From: UBA7434 sp042090785
GTDB lineage: Bacteria; Pseudomonadota; Gammaproteobacteria; Pseudomonadales; UBA7434
NCBI GenBank assembly: GCA_042090785.1
Contig: JBELIP010000009.1
Location: forward strand, 9,267 to 73,266
Reading direction: 5' to 3'
DNA length: 64,000 bases
Shown here: one piece after another, positions 43,841 to 53,457 of the stretch
How the letters are laid out: the number at the start of each line of letters is the position of its first letter
Numbering within the stretch: the stretch's first letter is position 1
Notes under the pieces: generated by a model
Database searches by the model: none
The model's input: only the letters and a program-made list of their open reading frames with translations
What the model was told of the DNA's origin: nothing
Program-made: the position numbers and the translations under genes

Positions 43841-46003
43841 TTATTGAAAAGCTAAATCAATAGCCGCAAGTACATCTTTAGCAGCTAAAGGAATTTTTGT
43901 GCCTGGACCAAAAATACCTTTAACGCCCAGCTCGTTTAAAAAGTCGTAATCCTGTTTAGGAATAACGCCACCCACTACCACAATAATATCATCAGCGCCC
44001 TCTTGCTTAAGCGCCGCCATTAATTCTGGCACTAAGGTTTTGTGACCAGCGGCCTGCGATGAAACACCCACAACATGCACATCATTTTCTACCGCTTGTT
44101 TTGCAACCTCAGCTGGCGTTGAAAACATGGGCGACAAATCAATATCAAAACCCACATCGGCAAAAGCAGTAGCAATAACTTTGGCGCCACGATCATGTCC
44201 ATCTTGACCCATCTTGCACACCAACATTCGAGGGCGACGGCCATGACGGCTGACAAAGGTATCAATATCAGCAACAATGGCCTGCCAGCCTTCGTCATCT
44301 TGGTAAGCACTGCCATAAACGCCCGAAACCGTTTGTGATTGCGCATTAAATCGACCGTAATCTCGCTCCATGGCGTAGGATATCTCCCCAACAGTGGCTC
44401 TTAGACGGGTGGCGTGAATACAAAGCGCTAACAAATTGCCTTTGCCCGATACGCTGCTTTGGTAAATGGCTTCAAGCGCCGCTTCTACAGCTTCATCATC
44501 GCGCTTAGCGCGTATCTCTGCAAGTCGTTTAATTTGCGAGGCTTTAACGGCATCGTTATCAATATCTAAAACGTCAACTTCTTCTTCCTGATCTTCGGCT
44601 AAGGTGTATTTATTCACCCCAACAATAACATCTTCACCACGGTCAATACGAGCCTGTTTGCGGGCAGCGGCTTCTTCTATTCGCAGCTTAGGCATTCCCG
44701 TTTCAATCGCCTTAGCCATACCGCCTTGCTCTTCTACTTCTTCAATAAGTGCCCAAGCCTTGTCTGCAATTTGCTGCGTTAGCGACTCCATCATATAAGA
44801 GCCTCCCCAAGGATCAACAACATTGGTAATGCCAGTTTCTTCTTGCAGTATAAGCTGTGTGTTTCGAGCAATACGTGCCGAAAACTCTGTTGGCAAGGCT
44901 ATCGCCTCATCTAAAGCGTTAGTATGTAACGACTGCGTACCACCAAAAACCGCAGCCATGGCTTCGACGGTGGTGCGCACAACATTGTTATAAGGGTCTT
45001 GTTCGGTCAATGACCAACCTGATGTTTGGCTGTGAGTACGTAACATTTTTGAGCGGTCATTTTTAGGGTTAAACTCGCTAACTATTTTAGACCAGAGCAA
45101 TCGCGCAGCTCGTAGCTTGGCTATCTCCATATAAAAATTCATACCAATGCCCCAAAAAAAGGACAGCCGCCCAGCAAATGCATCGATATCTAAACCGGCC
45201 GCAATAGCGGTACGAATATATTCTTTGCCATCAGCAAGGGTGTACGCCAGCTCAAGCGCGGCATCAGCACCCGCTTCTTGAATATGGTAGCCAGAAATTG
45301 AAATAGTGTTGTACTTGGGCATATGTACCGAAGCGTAAGAAATGATATCGCCAATAATACGCATAGATGGTGCAGGCGGATAAATATAGGTGTTGCGCAC
45401 CATAAACTCTTTTAGTACGTCATTTTGTACTGTGCCGCTGAGCTGCTCTTGACTAACACCTTGTTCTTCTGCGGCAACAATATAACCGGCAAGCACGGGT
45501 AACACCGCACCATTCATTGTCATCGAAACCGATACTTTATCTAATGGAATACCATCAAATAAAATCTTCATATCTTCTACAGAATCAATGGCAACACCGG
45601 CTTTACCTACATCGCCACTGACTCGCGGATGATCAGAGTCATAACCACGATGCGTTGCAAGATCAAAGGCGACCGAAACCCCTTGCCCACCTGCTGCTAA
45701 GGCTTTGCGATAAAACGCATTAGAGGCTTCAGCTGTAGAAAAACCCGCATACTGACGTATAGTCCAAGGGCGACCGGCATACATTGTGGGTTGTGGACCA
45801 CGAATAAAAGGATCGAAGCCTGGCATGGAATCAGTAAACTCAAGGCTTTCGGTATCGGCTGCTGTATAGAGTGGATTAAGCTCAATACCTTCCGGCGTGT
45901 TGGTAATTAAATCATCAAGGGTTTTATTTGAACGGCTTAACTGTTGATTGGCAAGCTCGCGCCATTGCTCAACAGTTTTTTTAGAGGGGCTAAACTTTGC
46001 CAT
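43841..46003 (-). CDS. scpA: Methylmalonyl-CoA mutase
   Basis: This adenosylcobalamin enzyme interconverts (R)-methylmalonyl-CoA and succinyl-CoA. The 720-residue single-chain form has the TIM-barrel substrate domain (RGPQPTMYAGRPWTIRQYAG, HTNALDEAIALPTE). The C-terminal B12 domain has the base-off motif GQDGHDRGAKVI, with the cobalt-binding histidine, and GGVIPKQDYDFL. Length equals E. coli ScpA (714). ATG 46003 has AGGA upstream. It sits between the acyl-CoA carboxylase genes and meaB, all on the minus strand. Confidence 0.97.
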   Translation of the reverse strand: MAKFSPSKKTVEQWRELANQQLSRSNKTLDDLITNTPEGIELNPLYTAADTESLEFTDSMPGFDPFIRGPQPTMYAGRPWTIRQYAGFSTAEASNAFYRKALAAGGQGVSVAFDLATHRGYDSDHPRVSGDVGKAGVAIDSVEDMKILFDGIPLDKVSVSMTMNGAVLPVLAGYIVAAEEQGVSQEQLSGTVQNDVLKEFMVRNTYIYPPAPSMRIIGDIISYASVHMPKYNTISISGYHIQEAGADAALELAYTLADGKEYIRTAIAAGLDIDAFAGRLSFFWGIGMNFYMEIAKLRAARLLWSKIVSEFNPKNDRSKMLRTHSQTSGWSLTEQDPYNNVVRTTVEAMAAVFGGTQSLHTNALDEAIALPTEFSARIARNTQLILQEETGITNVVDPWGGSYMMESLTQQIADKAWALIEEVEEQGGMAKAIETGMPKLRIEEAAARKQARIDRGEDVIVGVNKYTLAEDQEEEVDVLDIDNDAVKASQIKRLAEIRAKRDDEAVEAALEAIYQSSVSGKGNLLALCIHATRLRATVGEISYAMERDYGRFNAQSQTVSGVYGSAYQDDEGWQAIVADIDTFVSRHGRRPRMLVCKMGQDGHDRGAKVIATAFADVGFDIDLSPMFSTPAEVAKQAVENDVHVVGVSSQAAGHKTLVPELMAALKQEGADDIIVVVGGVIPKQDYDFLNELGVKGIFGPGTKIPLAAKDVLAAIDLAFQ

Positions 46004-46062
46004 ACTATTTGTTTATCCTTTGCTTAATCAAATACAACTCAACGATCAATTTTAATGGTGAA

Positions 46063-49011
46063 TTAAAGGCTCATCGCACACATAGCTAAAAACTGATCTG
46101 TGCTTTCGCGTTTAAGAGCAGCTAAAACATCGGCCGATTCAATAACCCTATTTTCATCAGGCGTCACTTTAAACAGCAGCTGCCCTTTAGTGATAATAAC
46201 ACCGTCATCCGGAACTAGAACTTTATCAATCGTACCGGCAAAGCTGGCAGTCACCTTATTAAACATTTTCATCACTTCTACAATGTACAAGAAATCACCG
46301 GCTTCAAAATGATCACCCGCTTTTACGTAACTATTTAGGCCAGGTGCTTCACGAGCATAAAACATCCCCCCTGAGGCGGCCAAAATCTCATCAGGCTTAG
46401 TGGTTAAAGGTGGCGCTAATGCTTCTTGAGTGGTTTTTTGTAAACCCTCATCTAAAAGATTAGATGGGATATGAATACTTAAATCGTCATTAACAGAAAG
46501 TTGGTAAAAATCTGTTTGGCTGGCTATAAAAGCCAAAACACCCAAAATATCTAAGCCCGCTTGAAAGCCAATATGCGCTGACTGAATAGCATGCCACTGC
46601 GCTTGCTCAATCTTACTTTCGGCAGGCGCAGAAGGCTGAGCTAATACTGACGAAAGCTCGGCAAAATTATCAACCGCAATATAGGCTTCTAGATTAGCCT
46701 CTAGATTTTGATAAAACTGTAAGGCATCAGATAAAATTTTAAAGTCATGATCCCAAATAACTTCTTTTGCAGGGCGCTGCTCATAAGTTTGAGTTGCACC
46801 ACCTTCGCGGTAGTCCATATTTAAATAATGATAAAGATCATCTAACAAGACAATCGGGTTGCAGTGCCAATAAATGTTAGCAGCGCCACTGCTAGCATCA
46901 TTAAGCATAATAGAACAATCGGAAGCATGAATAGCTAACCAGCCCGACAAAGCATGCGGATTATTTAATAACTGCTGCAGCGGCCTTAATAGTAATGATT
47001 GCTTGCGGTCTATAACCTCGGCCTTAGCCTGTAATAAATCAATATCTGCTGGCAGGTCATTTAAATAAGACTGACGTATTAATTGATAAGCATAAGTTAA
47101 ATCAATTTTATTAGCCGATTGTTTAAGCAAACCAACCGCCGTTAAGTAAGCGACAATAAACTGGGTCGTTGGTCGCGCTTGCACATTATTACCGACAAAC
47201 CAATTACTAAGGCCATAATGGAAATCGAGATTGGTGCTTATGTCTTCACCAATCAGCTTGGTGCGGCGTAAAATTTCTGCTAAGCGCTCAAAACTATCCA
47301 GTCGGTCATCCCCATATGTCAGAAGCAAGGCAATGTTACTGTCATAGGCACCGGCTAACTTATACTTCATAAAGACATGGGTATCAGGATTGTGTAATGA
47401 AATACCTTGATCATCACGAATCTCACCTTCAACAGGCTCAGACCACCAATTAATTAAACCACCGGCATGAGGTTGCAGCGCCTCATTAGTGGCATTTAAT
47501 CGCGCCTCGATAGAAGCATTTTTTCTTTTTATCCGCTCCGGCTTTGGTAAACGACTGCCATGCCGAGCAAGTAAAACCATAGCCTCAACTAAAGACTCAA
47601 CCACAAAAACATCTTTATCATTATCAGGATTAGTAAATTTAAGCGCATAACATAATTCAGTGACTCTGTGCTCTACTTGAATACGCGTATTCATTTCCAT
47701 AAAAAAATGGCTGTCTCCATCGACAATACATTCAAATGTTGACACAGAATCTAAACCAACGGCCTCACCAAATATTGCCGCTTCGTCTTCCATTGCATCT
47801 AATATACGCAAATCAGTCACTAATGTTTGTAACGCCGCTTCACTGCCTCGACCTTCGGACAATTCTTTTTTAGCGCAGGCAATTGAACGCGTTATAGACT
47901 CATGGGTAGACGAGACCTCGAGTAATTTTTGCTCATGCATTTGTAAAGAGCAGTCACGTGCCCCCAGAGTGATGCACCAATCACCATTACCAATGACCTG
48001 AATTTCTTGATGGCGAGTAAACTCTATATTTAATTCAACTAATACGTTTTTATTATCGCCAACACCGGTGGCTTTTACCTCATTTAAAATTTCAAGCACT
48101 AAGCCCGACGCCTTGCTTGCAGCTGCGGCTACTTGCTCTTGAGGTGAACCTTGATAAGAAGACGGGGCAGCCAAAATACGCTGGCCTTTTCCGCCACCAC
48201 CGCCAATCGCTTTTAAGCGAATACGGTTATTAGGATAGTTGCCGTACATAGCTATAACAGATTGTTCTATTTGCGCTTGCAGCTCATCAATCGTGTATAA
48301 GTCAATACCCGCTTCATAACTGGCAGCTAAAACCAAGTCGGCCTTATCTGCCAGCGACAAATCTTTATTATCAAGTTCACTAGCAGCCACATTAAGCTGC
48401 TGCGCCTTAACCAACGCTTTTAGGCTTGCTATATCACCATATTTAGACAGTAGCACTAAGGCGGTTGCATTATTAACTCCCGGCGTAACACTTACTCCTA
48501 ATTTTAATGCCGTGCGTTTTGCTTCATCTTTAAGTCCTGCAGAATGCACAGTGCGAGAACATGGGCCAATAAAATTAAGACCTGCCTGCTCCATTGCAGC
48601 AACCATAGTTTCATCTTCGGCCATAAAACCATAGCCAGCAAAAATTGCGTTATAACCATTTTGCTTAGCAATTTTAATCATCTGGTCAATACGCTGGCTA
48701 CGCTCTTCTTTTGTAGCGCCAGAATAATCGGGCACACGATGAATACGGTCGGGGTCAGTTAAAGAACGAAGCTCAGGAGACAGTGCATTAGGAAAAGTAA
48801 TTGAATCTTTTTCTGACAGTAGAATGCCGTAATTAGCTATTCCCATTTCATCAAAAACATCCATCGCTTCTTTGCGGATAGGCCCACGACAAATAATCAA
48901 CGGCCGAATATCAATACAACTAAAGCTACGCACCCACTCTGAAGGCATGTTAGCAAGCCGTTTATCGCTATGAATTAATGGGTTATTCAAATAGTAATTA
49001 TCTGTACTCAC
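46063..49011 (-). CDS. Biotin carboxylase-biotin carrier fusion with insertion, acyl-CoA carboxylase
   Basis: A 982-residue protein with the biotin carboxylase ATP-grasp fold and a biotinyl domain at the C-terminus. The glycine loop is LKAIGGGGGKGQRIL, the catalytic region includes IEFTRHQEIQV, MEMNTRIQVEHRVTE follows, and the biotin site is K915 in EVMKMFN. Two features differ from ordinary subunits. About 90 extra residues separate GVSVTPGV from the glycine loop, and a long (about 250-residue) helical segment precedes the biotinyl domain. GTG 49011 has GGGA upstream. With the carboxyltransferase and mutase beside it, propionyl-CoA is the likely substrate, but that is inference. Confidence 0.9.
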   Translation of the reverse strand: MSTDNYYLNNPLIHSDKRLANMPSEWVRSFSCIDIRPLIICRGPIRKEAMDVFDEMGIANYGILLSEKDSITFPNALSPELRSLTDPDRIHRVPDYSGATKEERSQRIDQMIKIAKQNGYNAIFAGYGFMAEDETMVAAMEQAGLNFIGPCSRTVHSAGLKDEAKRTALKLGVSVTPGVNNATALVLLSKYGDIASLKALVKAQQLNVAASELDNKDLSLADKADLVLAASYEAGIDLYTIDELQAQIEQSVIAMYGNYPNNRIRLKAIGGGGGKGQRILAAPSSYQGSPQEQVAAAASKASGLVLEILNEVKATGVGDNKNVLVELNIEFTRHQEIQVIGNGDWCITLGARDCSLQMHEQKLLEVSSTHESITRSIACAKKELSEGRGSEAALQTLVTDLRILDAMEDEAAIFGEAVGLDSVSTFECIVDGDSHFFMEMNTRIQVEHRVTELCYALKFTNPDNDKDVFVVESLVEAMVLLARHGSRLPKPERIKRKNASIEARLNATNEALQPHAGGLINWWSEPVEGEIRDDQGISLHNPDTHVFMKYKLAGAYDSNIALLLTYGDDRLDSFERLAEILRRTKLIGEDISTNLDFHYGLSNWFVGNNVQARPTTQFIVAYLTAVGLLKQSANKIDLTYAYQLIRQSYLNDLPADIDLLQAKAEVIDRKQSLLLRPLQQLLNNPHALSGWLAIHASDCSIMLNDASSGAANIYWHCNPIVLLDDLYHYLNMDYREGGATQTYEQRPAKEVIWDHDFKILSDALQFYQNLEANLEAYIAVDNFAELSSVLAQPSAPAESKIEQAQWHAIQSAHIGFQAGLDILGVLAFIASQTDFYQLSVNDDLSIHIPSNLLDEGLQKTTQEALAPPLTTKPDEILAASGGMFYAREAPGLNSYVKAGDHFEAGDFLYIVEVMKMFNKVTASFAGTIDKVLVPDDGVIITKGQLLFKVTPDENRVIESADVLAALKRESTDQFLAMCAMSL

Positions 49012-49088
49012 ATGTATCCCTTAAATAATTTAAGTATCTGACAATAAACTCACGCTGCACAGCTCTGTTTAAAACCAAGCGGCAGATA

Positions 49089-50813
49089 CTAATGAAACTC
49101 ACGCTGCACGCTTTGCATTGGCTCAGCTTTATAATGTCGCAAATGGAAATCCATATTCTCGCCCAGTACTTGGCGCAAATCACCAGGCATCACTATCTGT
49201 GAAATAGACCCTAAACTTAGCGCCTCTTTAGGATTCATTAACTCTTGCTCATATCGCAGAGCTAACAGCGCTTCTTGCTCTTTAACCCAAGCATCCACAA
49301 CACGCTTAGCTTCAACGTCGGCAGCAGTTTTACTCATACCAGAAGCCTGTAACTGCTCTAACTGTTCAGCTAAGCGGTTATTAACAGCGTCACGAATAGC
49401 TTTTACTTCTTTTTTATAAACAAACTCAACACCCGCAGGCCCCATTACAGCAGTACGGGTTGTGGGTAAGGCAATCACAAAATCGGCACCCGTTGGGTAA
49501 TTGTTAAAAGAGGCATAGGCACCGCCAAAGGCATTGCGTATAATTAATAAAAAACGTGGCGTGCGTAAATCGATAATGGCATCAAGCATGGCGCGACCCG
49601 CCTGCACAATACCACCCTGCTCCTGCTCTTTGCCGGGTAAAAAGCCGGTTGTATCTTCCATAAAAATAATAGGAATGTTGTATAAATTGCAAAAACGAAT
49701 AAAACGCGCATTTTTATAGGCAGCGTCAATGTCTATTTGCCCAGACGACACAGCGCTATTGTTCGCGACAAAACCAACAACGTTACCACTTAGCCGGCCT
49801 AACGCAGTTATTGTGTTGCGCGCCCGTAATTCTTGCACTTCGAGATAGTCACCATGATCGCAGAGTTGCTGTATAACAATACTGATATCAAAAGGCGTGT
49901 TCATCCCAGTGGGAGAGTTAAATGCCTTTTTTAATAAGATATCAACATCCCATGTTTTTCGAGCAATAGGATCAGATGTTGGCTGATACGGTGCAGTTTG
50001 ACTGTTGTTATCAGGAATATACCTTAATAATTCACGCACTTTTAATAGCGCAGAAACTTCATCATCGACAACAAAGTCGGCAACACCCGATTGGCTATGC
50101 ACGCTTGGTCCGCCAAGCTCATCGGGCGTAACATCCTCACCAAGAACCGATTTAACAACACCAGGCCCAGTTAAACCAAAAAAACTGTTTTTTGGTTGTA
50201 TCACAAAAGAGCCTTGGCGCGGTAAATACGAACCGCCACCGGCGTTAAAACCAAACATACACATAATCGATGGAACGATGCCATTGATTTTACGAAGCGC
50301 AGTAAAAGCTTCGGCATAACCATCTAGACCACCCACACCTGCAGGCACATATGCACCAGCACTATCGTTTAAACCCACGAGTGGAATTTTTCGCTGACCG
50401 GCAAGTTCAAATAATCGCGCTAGTTTTTTACCATTAGTTGCATCCATAGAACCGGCACGAAGAGTAAAGTCATGACCGTAAAGGGCCACATCGCGGCCAT
50501 CAATTTTAACAATAGCAGTAACGAGCGAAGCGCCATCTAAGTTCTCGCCCCAGTTTTGAAATAATATGGTCGGCGGCGCATCAGTTAACACATCAATGCG
50601 CTCCCAAACAGTCATGCGGTTTTTTAAATGTTGTTTTTGTCTATTCGCGTCGCCGGCAGCAGTTAATGGCCGCTGCATTAAATTTAAACCCTCTTGTAAT
50701 TTTTCTTCATACAAACCGGGATCGTAACTAGCCTGACCTGGCACTGTAAACTCAACGTCTTTCGAAGTTTCAAAGGGGTTATTTAAAGTGGGCTTTAACT
50801 TATCCGCGGTCAT
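49089..50813 (-). CDS. Acyl-CoA (propionyl-CoA-type) carboxyltransferase subunit
   Basis: A 574-residue crotonase-like carboxyltransferase that moves CO2 from biotin to an acyl-CoA. It has both halves of the fold: the N-terminal GYAEAFTALRKINGIVPSIM with FGFNAGGGSYLPRQGSF, and the C-terminal GFLPGKEQEQGGIVQAGRAM with IRNAFGGAYASFNNYP. ATG 50813 (MTADKLKP) has GGAAA just upstream and is preferred over a frame extending 25 codons further. The next gene is the biotin carboxylase fusion, 77 bases away. It is probably the first gene of a four-gene operon: carboxyltransferase, carboxylase, mutase, meaB. Confidence 0.92.
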   Translation of the reverse strand: MTADKLKPTLNNPFETSKDVEFTVPGQASYDPGLYEEKLQEGLNLMQRPLTAAGDANRQKQHLKNRMTVWERIDVLTDAPPTILFQNWGENLDGASLVTAIVKIDGRDVALYGHDFTLRAGSMDATNGKKLARLFELAGQRKIPLVGLNDSAGAYVPAGVGGLDGYAEAFTALRKINGIVPSIMCMFGFNAGGGSYLPRQGSFVIQPKNSFFGLTGPGVVKSVLGEDVTPDELGGPSVHSQSGVADFVVDDEVSALLKVRELLRYIPDNNSQTAPYQPTSDPIARKTWDVDILLKKAFNSPTGMNTPFDISIVIQQLCDHGDYLEVQELRARNTITALGRLSGNVVGFVANNSAVSSGQIDIDAAYKNARFIRFCNLYNIPIIFMEDTTGFLPGKEQEQGGIVQAGRAMLDAIIDLRTPRFLLIIRNAFGGAYASFNNYPTGADFVIALPTTRTAVMGPAGVEFVYKKEVKAIRDAVNNRLAEQLEQLQASGMSKTAADVEAKRVVDAWVKEQEALLALRYEQELMNPKEALSLGSISQIVMPGDLRQVLGENMDFHLRHYKAEPMQSVQREFH

Positions 50814-51256
50814 AATATATTTCCGTGTTAGCGGTATGTGTTGGTCGGTTTTGACATGAAGGCTTGCAAAGGCGTTAGCGTCTAGCAAGTTCGAAAACGA
50901 AAACAGTCAATATAATATTAAAAGCTGTATGAAAAACCCGCCTATGGTAACAGCATCAACTTTTAATCAACTAATTATTTACCGTTATACCCCCCTAAAA
51001 AAGGGGGTAATATATGGGTGTGCAAATGCATAATGCGAGTGAAAAAAAAGAAACAACCTTATTTAAATTAATAACTTATGTCAACTTAGTAAAACAAATA
51101 TTATGTAAAAATTTAAGCGCTCAAGATTAAAAAAAGTGCATATATTCATGCGACATAGAAATCAATAATCAGGTATTATCGCGCAGCATTAAAGTCATCA
51201 CATAAAAAACCTCTACTCAGTACTGCGTAACACAACGTTGCACAACACAACCCACT
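50814..51256. other. Divergent promoter region of the carboxylase operon and pabB
   Basis: About 440 A/T-rich bases. A possible minus-strand -35 TTGACT (50905-50910) lies at a suitable distance before the carboxyltransferase, with only a weak -10. A GC-rich hairpin stands out at 50988-51008. I see no gene. Confidence 0.45.
50988..51008. repeat. GC-rich inverted repeat in an AT-rich promoter region
   Basis: TACCCCC and GGGGGTA flank the loop CTAAAAA. There is no T-tract, and it lies between divergent genes, so it is more likely regulatory than a terminator. Confidence 0.7.
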
Positions 51257-52681
51257 ATGACCACAAAGCCTTGCGCGAACATATACGATCTTCCCTATTA
51301 TCAAGATAGCTGCCTCTATTTTGAGCGACTACGCCACCTACCCTACCCTGTATTTCTTGATAGCAATGCGCATGCTTCAAACGGCCGCTTTGATATTGTA
51401 ACTGCCGATCCCGTTAGCATTATTAGCTCGTCTTTTAATGAATCTAATGCGCCATTATTTAGCAAAATCGATAAAGATATAGACACCCACACCACTCGCG
51501 GTGCAAGCCATGACAGGGCCCCTTTTGTGTCTGGCGCTATTGGCGTCTTTAGCTACGATTTAGGCATGCAACTTAACCAGCTTGACCCTATTAAAGACAA
51601 TGAAAATGCAGTATGGCCATTGCTTATTGTCGGCATTTACCAGTGGGCCATTGTGCAAGATCATCAACAGCAGCAAGCATGGTTGCTATGCGACCCTAAG
51701 CAAGCGCCGGCTACAAGCCAAACGCTTTTAGGCCTTATTAATAAGGGTCGGTCGATAGAAAAAGATCAGCAGGCCGAGAGCCTAGCTACATTTCAATTAC
51801 AATCAGACTGGGTTTCTAGTAATAGTAAAAATAGCTATCAATCGCTGTTCAATTCAGCCATGAACTACATTGAACAAGGTGATTGCTATCAAGTTAACTT
51901 TGCCCAGCAAATGAGCGCTAAATTTACTGGCGATAGCTGGCATGCTTATAAACAGCTGCGCAAAGTATCGCCCACGCCATTTGCTGCTTATTTCGAAACC
52001 CCCCAAGCCAGCTTAATGAGTTTATCGCCCGAACGTTTTATCCAAGTGCAAGATAAGCAAGTGCAAACGCAGCCCATTAAAGGCACCCGTAAACGCGGCA
52101 GCAGTGAACAAGAAGATGTCAAACTCATGTCAGAATTAAGCGGCTCACAAAAAGATCGCGCCGAAAACTTAATGATTGTTGATTTAATGCGTAACGATTT
52201 AGGCAAGTGCTGCAAACAAGGCTCTATTAAAGTCCCCAAGCTCTTTCAAATAGAAACTCACCCCAACGTGCATCATTTGGTGAGCACTGTCACAGCCGAA
52301 CTTAGCGAAACTGGCGTAGACCAGTCATTAGCCTTACTTAAAAACAGCTTGCCCGGCGGCTCGGTAACGGGCGCACCTAAAAAACGCGCCATGGAAATTA
52401 TTGACGAGCTAGAAAACTTTTCACGCTCTATATATTGTGGTTCGGTCGCCTACATTAATAACTCAGGCAATATGGACTCAAATATTCTTATTCGAAGCTT
52501 ATTAGCTTTTAAGGAAGATAAGGACCAAACAGGTACAGTGCAATGCTGGGGTGGCGGTGGCATAGTTGCCGACTCAAAAGCCGATCTCGAATACGAAGAA
52601 AGCTTGCAAAAAATTAGAAATATTTTAGATGCCTTAAAAAAAATGCGTAAACGGGCAACCCCTGTTAACGCATTTAATTAA
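51257..52681 (+). CDS. pabB: Aminodeoxychorismate synthase component I
   Basis: PabB converts chorismate plus ammonia (from PabA) to 4-amino-4-deoxychorismate on the folate pathway. The 474-residue protein has the anthranilate synthase I fold with SLSPERFIQVQDKQVQTQPI, KGTRKRG, the VDLMRNDLG block and LPGGSVTGAPKKRAMEIID. The lysine in PIKGT is typical of PabB; TrpE has alanine there. ATG 51257 begins the protein, but no good ribosome binding site is visible. It diverges from the carboxylase operon and is convergent with thrH. Confidence 0.93.
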   Translation: MTTKPCANIYDLPYYQDSCLYFERLRHLPYPVFLDSNAHASNGRFDIVTADPVSIISSSFNESNAPLFSKIDKDIDTHTTRGASHDRAPFVSGAIGVFSYDLGMQLNQLDPIKDNENAVWPLLIVGIYQWAIVQDHQQQQAWLLCDPKQAPATSQTLLGLINKGRSIEKDQQAESLATFQLQSDWVSSNSKNSYQSLFNSAMNYIEQGDCYQVNFAQQMSAKFTGDSWHAYKQLRKVSPTPFAAYFETPQASLMSLSPERFIQVQDKQVQTQPIKGTRKRGSSEQEDVKLMSELSGSQKDRAENLMIVDLMRNDLGKCCKQGSIKVPKLFQIETHPNVHHLVSTVTAELSETGVDQSLALLKNSLPGGSVTGAPKKRAMEIIDELENFSRSIYCGSVAYINNSGNMDSNILIRSLLAFKEDKDQTGTVQCWGGGGIVADSKADLEYEESLQKIRNILDALKKMRKRATPVNAFN

Positions 52682-52710
52682 AACCTGTCTTAGGCCTAAC
52701 GCTATATCCG

Positions 52711-53331
52711 CTAATCTAGTGTTAAATCACGTACGCTAGCATCAATAAACGCCTGCTTTAAATCTGCAAACGTATCAACCGACTGAAACTGTGGAAATTC
52801 ATCTTTCACATTTTGAGGCGCATGAAACAAAATGCCCACCTCTGCCTCAGCCAGCATAGTTGTATCGTTATAGGAATCACCAGCAGCAATAATTCGATAC
52901 TGTAAATCATGAAACGCTTTTACCGACTTCTGCTTAGGATCTTTTTGACGGATATGATAATTAACAACATTGCCCTCTGCATCAGCCTCAAGCTTATGAC
53001 AAAACAAAGTGGGATAACCCAACTGTTTCATTAATGGTGCCGAGAACTCATAGAACGTATCCGATAAAATAACCACCTGAAAACGCTCACGCAACCAGTT
53101 AATAAAATCGACAGCGCCATCTAAAGGTGCCATATCAGCGATAACGGCTTGAATATCTTGTAGCTTTAAACCATTTTCTTTTAGCAATCTTAAGCGCTGA
53201 GTCATTAGCACATCGTAATCAGGAATATCTCGCGTTGTTGCTTTTAACGCTTCAATACCTGTACGGTCAGCAAAATCTATCCAAATTTCTGGAACCAACA
53301 CACCCTCTAAATCTAAACACGCTATTTCCAC
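52711..53331 (-). CDS. thrH: ThrH: phosphoserine phosphatase / homoserine phosphotransferase
   Basis: A 206-residue HAD-superfamily enzyme that in Pseudomonas has both phosphoserine phosphatase and phosphoserine:homoserine phosphotransferase activity. Motif I is DLEGVLVPE (nucleophile D7, acid/base E9 in place of the usual Asp). Motif II is ILSDTFYEF, and motif IV GDSYNDTTML is near the C-terminus. GTG 53331 has GAGG upstream. A nested hairpin precedes it in the 127-base gap after cysB. Confidence 0.93.
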   Translation of the reverse strand: MEIACLDLEGVLVPEIWIDFADRTGIEALKATTRDIPDYDVLMTQRLRLLKENGLKLQDIQAVIADMAPLDGAVDFINWLRERFQVVILSDTFYEFSAPLMKQLGYPTLFCHKLEADAEGNVVNYHIRQKDPKQKSVKAFHDLQYRIIAAGDSYNDTTMLAEAEVGILFHAPQNVKDEFPQFQSVDTFADLKQAFIDASVRDLTLD

Positions 53332-53364
53332 TTTTACCTCTACATTATCATTATTTTAATACGA

Positions 53365-53410
53365 CTGGCGGCCGCATCGTTTTTCACAAGAAAAATAATA
53401 CAGCCGCCAG
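53365..53410. repeat. Nested hairpin between cysB and thrH
   Basis: Outer stem CTGGCGGC (53365-53372) / GCCGCCAG (53403-53410). A symmetric 7-base internal loop on each side leads to an inner stem TTTTTC/GAAAAA with an ACAA tetraloop. It is about 35 bases upstream of the thrH start. Confidence 0.65.
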
Positions 53411-53457
53411 CTATTCAACAAACATATCGCTAGTTTAAAAACGTAAAAAGCAAAAAA

